Source of the DNA: Micrococcales bacterium
Lineage (GTDB): Bacteria; Actinomycetota; Actinomycetes; Actinomycetales; Microbacteriaceae
Assembly (NCBI GenBank): GCA_947448975.1
Contig: CANFPR010000020.1
Location: 1-10,036 of the forward strand
Reading direction: 5' to 3'
Length of the DNA: 10,036 nucleotides
Shown here: positions 6,058-10,036 of the stretch, one piece after another
How the letters are laid out: each line of letters begins with the position of its first letter
How positions within the stretch are numbered: position 1 is the first letter of the stretch
Notes under the pieces: model-generated
Databases searched by the model: none
Told to the model about the DNA's origin: nothing
The model's input: the letters and a program-made list of their open reading frames with translations, nothing else
Translations under genes and position numbers: made by a program

Positions 6058-7239
6058 GTGTCTAGTCGTGGCATCGCAGTCATCCTTGTTGCCGCCGGCC
6101 GCGGTGAACGCCTTGGCGCTAATGTGCCTAAAGCGCTCGCTCTGGTAGCCGGCGAAACCCTACTCGCTCACAGCGTTCGTGCTGCCCTGCTTGCCAAGGG
6201 CCTGAAGCAGTTGGCAATCGCAGCACCAGAGTCAAACATCGAAGAGTTCGCGCAAATCGTTCGAGAGGTTGCCGAATCTCTGGGTTCTTTGGTGCCGATC
6301 CGGTTGGTTATCGGCGGCGACACCCGACAGGAGTCGATCTCTGCAGCCATCAAGGTTTGCGACGAAGACGTAGACAGCATCCTGGTTCACGATGTTGCTA
6401 GGGCGCTTGCCCCTAGCTCACTGTTCGATCGTGTTGCCGAAGCGGTTGTCGAACAGCAGGTTGGCATCGTGCCGATCTTGCCGGTGGTAGACACCATGAA
6501 ACGTATCGATGGCGATGTGGTGGCAGCCACAGTTGACCGCAGTCAGTTGGGTACTGCCCAAACTCCGCAGGGATTCCCAGCCGAAACCCTGCGCACCATC
6601 TATCGCAGTGCAGTCGACGATTACACCGACGACGCCGCGCTTTTTCAGAGTTTCGGCGGCGAGGTGCGCCTCGTTGTAGGCGACCCACAGGCTTTCAAAA
6701 TCACAACGCAGCCAGACCTCACTCGAGCCGAGTCTTTGTTCGACCGTGATTACCGAAGTGGCATCGGCACCGACACTCACCGTTTCAGCGCAGATGCCGA
6801 CAAGCCGTTGTTTCTCGGAACCATCGTGTGGGATGGCGAAACCGGCCTCGATGGGCACTCCGATGGCGATGCACTGAGCCACGCGATTGTCGATGCACTG
6901 CTTTCGGCAGCAGGCCTTGGCGACATCGGGTCTAACTTCGGAGTCGATCGACCCGAGTTTGAAGGGGCCAACGGCGCGATTTTCTTGAGTGAAACCAGGT
7001 CGATGCTCCAGGAATCCGGGTGGCAGATCGAAAACGTTTCGGCACAGATTATTGGCAACAAGCCGAAGGTTGCCCCGCATCGCAGCCTCGTGCAGCTTGC
7101 CTTGAGCGAAGTAGTTGGAGCTCCGGTAACCATTAGCGCAACCACCACCGACGGCCTCGGCTTTTTGGGGCAGTCAGAAGGCGTGGCAGTTGTGGCCACC
7201 GCGTTGATTAGCCGCCTAAAGGTTAGGTTGAACTCGTGA
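6058..7239 (+). CDS. ispDF: Fused IspD/IspF: MEP cytidylyltransferase and MEcPP synthase
   Basis: A 393-residue bifunctional enzyme of the MEP isoprenoid pathway. The IspD half (about 5-228) joins CTP to methylerythritol phosphate; it shows the nucleotide-binding VAAGRGERLGANVPKAL (11-27), HDVARAL (111-117), TAQTPQGF (166-173), DDAALFQ (191-197) and KITTQPDL (214-221). The IspF half (about 233-390) makes methylerythritol cyclodiphosphate; it shows the metal-binding Asp239/His241 (GTDTHRF), DGHSDGDALSHAI (265-277, with His275 as the third ligand), LGDIGSNFG and TTTDGLGFLG. The intervening step enzyme, IspE, is not in the window. The linker is very short. The start GTG follows carD by 14 bases and has only a weak ribosome binding site. 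The 3' end overlaps the cysS start by 4 bases (GTGA). Confidence 0.95.
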   Translation: MSSRGIAVILVAAGRGERLGANVPKALALVAGETLLAHSVRAALLAKGLKQLAIAAPESNIEEFAQIVREVAESLGSLVPIRLVIGGDTRQESISAAIKVCDEDVDSILVHDVARALAPSSLFDRVAEAVVEQQVGIVPILPVVDTMKRIDGDVVAATVDRSQLGTAQTPQGFPAETLRTIYRSAVDDYTDDAALFQSFGGEVRLVVGDPQAFKITTQPDLTRAESLFDRDYRSGIGTDTHRFSADADKPLFLGTIVWDGETGLDGHSDGDALSHAIVDALLSAAGLGDIGSNFGVDRPEFEGANGAIFLSETRSMLQESGWQIENVSAQIIGNKPKVAPHRSLVQLALSEVVGAPVTISATTTDGLGFLGQSEGVAVVATALISRLKVRLNS

Positions 7240-8606
7240 GCCTAAACCTGTTCGACTCAAAGACGCAGTCGCTTCGAGAGTTTTCGCCAATTGTGCCTGG
7301 CCGGGTTGGCCTATACGTTTGCGGGCCAACCGTGCAATCAGCGCCACACGTAGGTCACCTGCGCTCGGCAGTAGCCTTCGATGTTTTGGCTGGCTGGATG
7401 CGTTTTGGGCACGGGCTGAACGTCACACTGGTGCGAAACGTAACCGACGTCGACGACAAGATCTTGGCTAATGCCGCGCTCACCGGGGTTGACTGGCGCG
7501 CTTTAGCGGTGAGCGTCGAGCAGGGCTTCAACGATGTTTACGCCTCACTCAACGCCCTCGCCGACAAAACTCCACACGCCACCGACCACATCATCGACAT
7601 GATTGCCTTGGTCGAATGGCTGATTAGCCGCGGCCACGCGTATCAAGCCGACGATGGCTCGGCAAACGTGTTTTTCGACAGCGCATCGTGGCCGGAGTAT
7701 GGCGAACTAACCAACCAGCGTCTCGAGCACATGGAAGGCGAAGACGTTGCATCACACGGCCGCCGCCGCCCAACCGACTTTGCCCTGTGGAAAGCTGCCA
7801 AAGAAGACGAACCTTCGAGCGCGGCATGGACGTCGCCCTGGGGTGATGGTCGCCCGGGCTGGCACATCGAGTGTTCGGCCATGACTCGTTCGATCTTGGG
7901 TGAGCATTTCGACATTCACGGCGGCGGACTCGACCTGCGTTTTCCTCACCACGAAAACGAACTGGCCCAATCGCGAGCAGCCGGGTTTGAGTTCGCTAAC
8001 TACTGGATGCACAACGGGCTGGTTACCGTTGGCGGGCAGAAAATGTCGAAGAGCCTAGGCAACGGCGTGAGCGTCGAGGAGCTATTTGCCCAGGGTTCTG
8101 CGCTCGCGGTGCGCTATTGGCTGCTTAGCGCCCATTACCGAACCTCGCTCGACTACTCAACCAGTGCCATCTCAGATGCGGTTGCGGCACTAGCTCGCAT
8201 TCACAACTTCGTGAAGCGTGCCCCGACCGATGCTCAAGCATCTGCAGCTGCGCTCCCTGCCGACTTCGTCACCGCAATGAACTCCGACTTGAATGTTCCG
8301 GCAGCCTTGGCTGTTATTCATGAACACGTTCGCGCCGGCAACTCGCTACTCGATGCCGGGCAGAGCGCCGCCAACGAGGCATCCGCGGTATTGGCGATGT
8401 TGCATGCTCTAAACCTCCTGCCAGAGGCGTCTGCCGAAGTAGATAAGCAGTTGGCAGATAGGGTTGAATCATTGATTCAGGCGCGCGCCGACGCACGTGC
8501 CGCTAAAGACTTTGCATTGGCCGATCAAATTCGGCAGGAGATTTCTGCTTTGGGAGTCACCATCGAAGACACCGCAACCAAAACGACATGGAGTTTAAAT
8601 GGCTAA
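7236..8606 (+). CDS. cysS: Cysteinyl-tRNA synthetase
   Basis: A 456-residue class I aminoacyl-tRNA synthetase that charges tRNA-Cys. Zinc ligands are visible as Cys29 (YVCGPTVQ), Cys213 (GWHIECSAM), His238 and Glu242 ([10 protein letters not shown]). The ATP-binding HIGH motif appears as HVGH (38-41) and KMSKS at 269-273 is followed by LGN. Length matches CysRS (about 460) and includes the full helical anticodon-side C-terminus, which argues against the shorter paralogue MshC of mycothiol synthesis. Adjacency to rlmB is a widespread arrangement for cysS. The GTG start overlaps the ispDF stop by 4 bases and the 3' end overlaps rlmB by 8 bases, so both junctions are likely translationally coupled. 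Confidence 0.96.
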   Translation: MSLNLFDSKTQSLREFSPIVPGRVGLYVCGPTVQSAPHVGHLRSAVAFDVLAGWMRFGHGLNVTLVRNVTDVDDKILANAALTGVDWRALAVSVEQGFNDVYASLNALADKTPHATDHIIDMIALVEWLISRGHAYQADDGSANVFFDSASWPEYGELTNQRLEHMEGEDVASHGRRRPTDFALWKAAKEDEPSSAAWTSPWGDGRPGWHIECSAMTRSILGEHFDIHGGGLDLRFPHHENELAQSRAAGFEFANYWMHNGLVTVGGQKMSKSLGNGVSVEELFAQGSALAVRYWLLSAHYRTSLDYSTSAISDAVAALARIHNFVKRAPTDAQASAAALPADFVTAMNSDLNVPAALAVIHEHVRAGNSLLDAGQSAANEASAVLAMLHALNLLPEASAEVDKQLADRVESLIQARADARAAKDFALADQIRQEISALGVTIEDTATKTTWSLNG

Positions 8607-9615
8607 GGCAGGGCGCCCAGGCGCATCCAGTGGCAAAAAGGGAGCCCGCGTTGGCACCGGAGGGCACGGCCGTCAGGCTCTAGAGGGCAAAGGCCCAACC
8701 CCCAAGGCCGAAGACCGCAAAGGTCACAAGGCTTACAAGTTTAAGAATGCGGCCGAAAAGAAGGCTGCCTCAGGCGTTCAGCGCCGCGGCGAATTTCTTG
8801 CGCCCGCAAACCGCACAGCTGGCACTGCCGGAGCGAGCCGCCAGAACGGCGCCCGCGTAGCCAAGGCTGCCGATGCATCAGAGGTGCTATCGGGGCGTAA
8901 CTCGGTTCTAGAAGCGCTTCGTGCCAAGGTTCCGGCGTCAGCGCTTTACATCGCAAACCGAATCGAAATGGACGACCGCGTAAAAGAGGCCATTAACCTG
9001 GCCAACCTGCGCGGCATCCCGGTTAGCGAAGTAACTCGACCAGAAATCGATCGCCTCACCGGCAACGATGCGGTTCACCAGGGCATCGCACTCGGCGTTC
9101 CTCCTTACAACTACCAGCACCCGATGGAGTTGCTAGACAAGATCATCGGTCGTGGGCAGAAGCCACTGTTGGTTGCTCTCGATGGCATCACCGACCCACG
9201 CAACCTTGGCGCGATCATCCGCTCGGTTGCTGCCTTTGGCGGGCAGGGTGTCATTGTTCCTCAGCGCCGTTCAACCGGCGTCACGGCCTCGGCTTGGAAG
9301 ACTTCGGCTGGAGCAGCTGCACGTATTCCGGTGGCTCTGGCAGCCAACCTAAACGCAACTTTGAAAGACTTCAAAAAGCGCGGCCTCTTCGTGGTTGGTC
9401 TCGACGGCGACGGCGACCTCAGCCTGCCAACCTTCCACCTCGGCGATGAGCCGTTGGTATTGGTGGTTGGTTCTGAAGGCAAGGGCCTAAGCCGCCTCGT
9501 TCAAGAGAACTGCGACGCAATTTTGTCGATTCCAATCTCAGGTAACACCGAGTCGCTCAACGCGGGTATCGCAGCTTCGGTGGCGCTTTACGAGGTTTCG
9601 AAGCGTCGCGCCTAA
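8599..9615 (+). CDS. rlmB: 23S rRNA 2'-O-methyltransferase, TrmH/SpoU family
   Basis: A 338-residue RNA methyltransferase predicted to methylate the 2'-O of a guanosine in 23S rRNA (G2251 in Escherichia coli numbering). The first ~93 residues are a basic, Gly/Lys/Ala-rich and probably disordered extension, including [10 protein letters not shown], as in other actinobacterial homologues. The substrate-binding domain spans about 96-168 ([11 protein letters not shown] to VHQGIALG). The SPOUT knot domain spans about 189-335, with motif 1 [11 protein letters not shown] (199-209), motif 2 [10 protein letters not shown] (289-298) and motif 3 [17 protein letters not shown] (311-327). The ATG is preceded by GGAG (8590-8593) inside cysS, an 8-base overlap. 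It is last in the carD operon. Exact target nucleotide is inferred from family and from the cysS neighbour. Confidence 0.93.
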   Translation: MAKAGRPGASSGKKGARVGTGGHGRQALEGKGPTPKAEDRKGHKAYKFKNAAEKKAASGVQRRGEFLAPANRTAGTAGASRQNGARVAKAADASEVLSGRNSVLEALRAKVPASALYIANRIEMDDRVKEAINLANLRGIPVSEVTRPEIDRLTGNDAVHQGIALGVPPYNYQHPMELLDKIIGRGQKPLLVALDGITDPRNLGAIIRSVAAFGGQGVIVPQRRSTGVTASAWKTSAGAAARIPVALAANLNATLKDFKKRGLFVVGLDGDGDLSLPTFHLGDEPLVLVVGSEGKGLSRLVQENCDAILSIPISGNTESLNAGIAASVALYEVSKRRA

Positions 9616-9622
9616 AACAGGG

Positions 9623-9634
9623 CTAAAGCTTTAG
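9623..9634. repeat. 12-base perfect palindrome between rlmB and the DUF4032 gene
   Basis: CTAAAGCTTTAG is a perfect palindrome spanning the 15-base gap and the stop codon of the minus-strand gene. It can fold as a four-pair stem with an AGCT loop, slightly extended by GG (9621-9622) with CC after one unpaired A. It might serve as a weak two-way terminator for the convergent genes, but there is no GC-rich stem or T-run, so it may be chance. Confidence 0.35.
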
Positions 9635-10036
9635 ACCAGGTCGCGCCAATCGGCGTCTTCATCGTCTTCTTCAACCTGAATCACGCCCGAGGGCACAGGG
9701 TTTGGCAAGGTTATCGACCCGGTGCTCGGCGTAATCAGAGCCTCTTCGTCGCGACGGTGAGCAAGAATATTCTTGACGTATGAGTCAACTGCGCGCGAGA
9801 GCGGCACGTCTTCTTTAGCTTCTTCTGACAGATACCAGCGGTGTTCGAGCACCTGGTGAAAAACCTCCGCCTGCTCGAGGCGTCCGGCCATATCCTTTGG
9901 AATCGCAAGAACTACCGGCTCAAAAACGTTGCTGAGCCATTCGTGGGCCAAAACCTCTTCGTCGGCGCCGGCACGCTGGTTGTCGCGGCGATATTCGTCG
10001 AGGTCGTTCAAAAGGCGGCGAGCCTGGTTCTCTTCG
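9631..10036 (-). CDS. C-terminal part of a DUF4032 domain protein
   Basis: About 134 residues, running off the right edge; the frame is open without a stop through position 10036. The sequence EENQARRLLNDLDEYRRD, then HEWLSNVFEPVVLAIP and AEVFHQVLEHRWYLSEEA, matches the conserved C-terminal region that I associate with actinobacterial DUF4032 proteins (usually around 400 residues with a lipopolysaccharide-kinase-like N-terminal part). A TTG at 10009-10011 could be read as a start, but the conserved family sequence continues upstream of it, so it is internal. The last ~40 residues are low-complexity and acidic (EEDDEDADW). The function of the family is unknown. It is convergent with rlmB, 15 bases away. 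Confidence 0.8.
   Translation of the reverse strand, partial: EENQARRLLNDLDEYRRDNQRAGADEEVLAHEWLSNVFEPVVLAIPKDMAGRLEQAEVFHQVLEHRWYLSEEAKEDVPLSRAVDSYVKNILAHRRDEEALITPSTGSITLPNPVPSGVIQVEEDDEDADWRDLV

Noticed and set aside
6418..7080. Minus-strand open frame of 220 codons inside ispDF
   Set aside because: The plus strand encodes both IspD and IspF motifs across this whole stretch; the antisense product looks like a codon-bias shadow.
7236..8606. Possible MshC (mycothiol ligase) instead of CysRS
   Set aside because: Full CysRS length, the complete set of zinc ligands, KMSKS followed by the C-terminal helical domain, and the rlmB neighbour favour cysS.
9631..10011. Complete small protein starting at the TTG at 10011
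   Set aside because: The frame stays open to the window edge, and the upstream residues (EENQARRL) match the DUF4032 family, so this is the end of a larger gene.
1..10036. Search for tRNA genes, CRISPR repeats, insertion sequences, attachment sites, riboswitches and toxin-antitoxin pairs
   Set aside because: Nothing with the required structure was seen by eye; all gaps are below 150 bases and no region differs clearly in base composition.

Overview
The window reads as ordinary chromosomal housekeeping DNA from an actinobacterium, most likely a member of the Microbacteriaceae with a fairly small, mid-GC genome (freshwater Rhodoluna/Aquiluna-like by impression; GC content was not computed). 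The reasons are the gpmA/phoU/senX3/regX3 cluster, a CarD closely matching the mycobacterial type, a fused IspDF followed by cysS and rlmB, the lysine-rich N-terminal extension on RlmB, and a DUF4032 gene. Genes are packed tightly, with 4 to 8 base overlaps, no gap above 150 bases, and no mobile element, CRISPR array, tRNA or rRNA.

Left part (1 to 2417): the 3' end of an unidentified plus-strand gene overlaps, tail to tail, a minus-strand SAM methyltransferase. Back to back with the methyltransferase, across 41 bases, is gpmA (glycolysis). Both of these genes have a -10-like hexamer 6 bases before the start codon and no ribosome binding site, as expected for leaderless mRNAs. gpmA converges on phoU across a hairpin that probably terminates both.

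Phosphate-sensing part (1767 to 4388): phoU is divergent from the senX3-regX3 two-component operon. SenX3 is the membrane histidine kinase, RegX3 the DNA-binding response regulator, and PhoU the expected negative modulator of the kinase. The 139-base divergent gap carries a tandem 11-base repeat next to the senX3 start.

Middle part (4408 to 5441): a two-gene minus-strand operon encodes a small lipoprotein (probable TTG start) and an isochorismatase-like cysteine hydrolase. Their functional link is unknown.

Right part (5561 to 9615): carD (RNA polymerase-binding regulator) has a recognisable promoter and is followed by ispDF (two steps of MEP isoprenoid synthesis), cysS (cysteinyl-tRNA synthetase) and rlmB (23S rRNA 2'-O-methyltransferase). 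This looks like one operon, with three genes joined by overlaps. It converges on the C-terminal part of a DUF4032 gene that runs off the right edge.

I looked for an undescribed system and did not find a convincing one. The points most worth a second look are the head-to-head leaderless promoters, the 11-base repeat at senX3, an unusual Trp at the RNA polymerase-contact position of CarD, and the uncharacterised lipoprotein/hydrolase pair.
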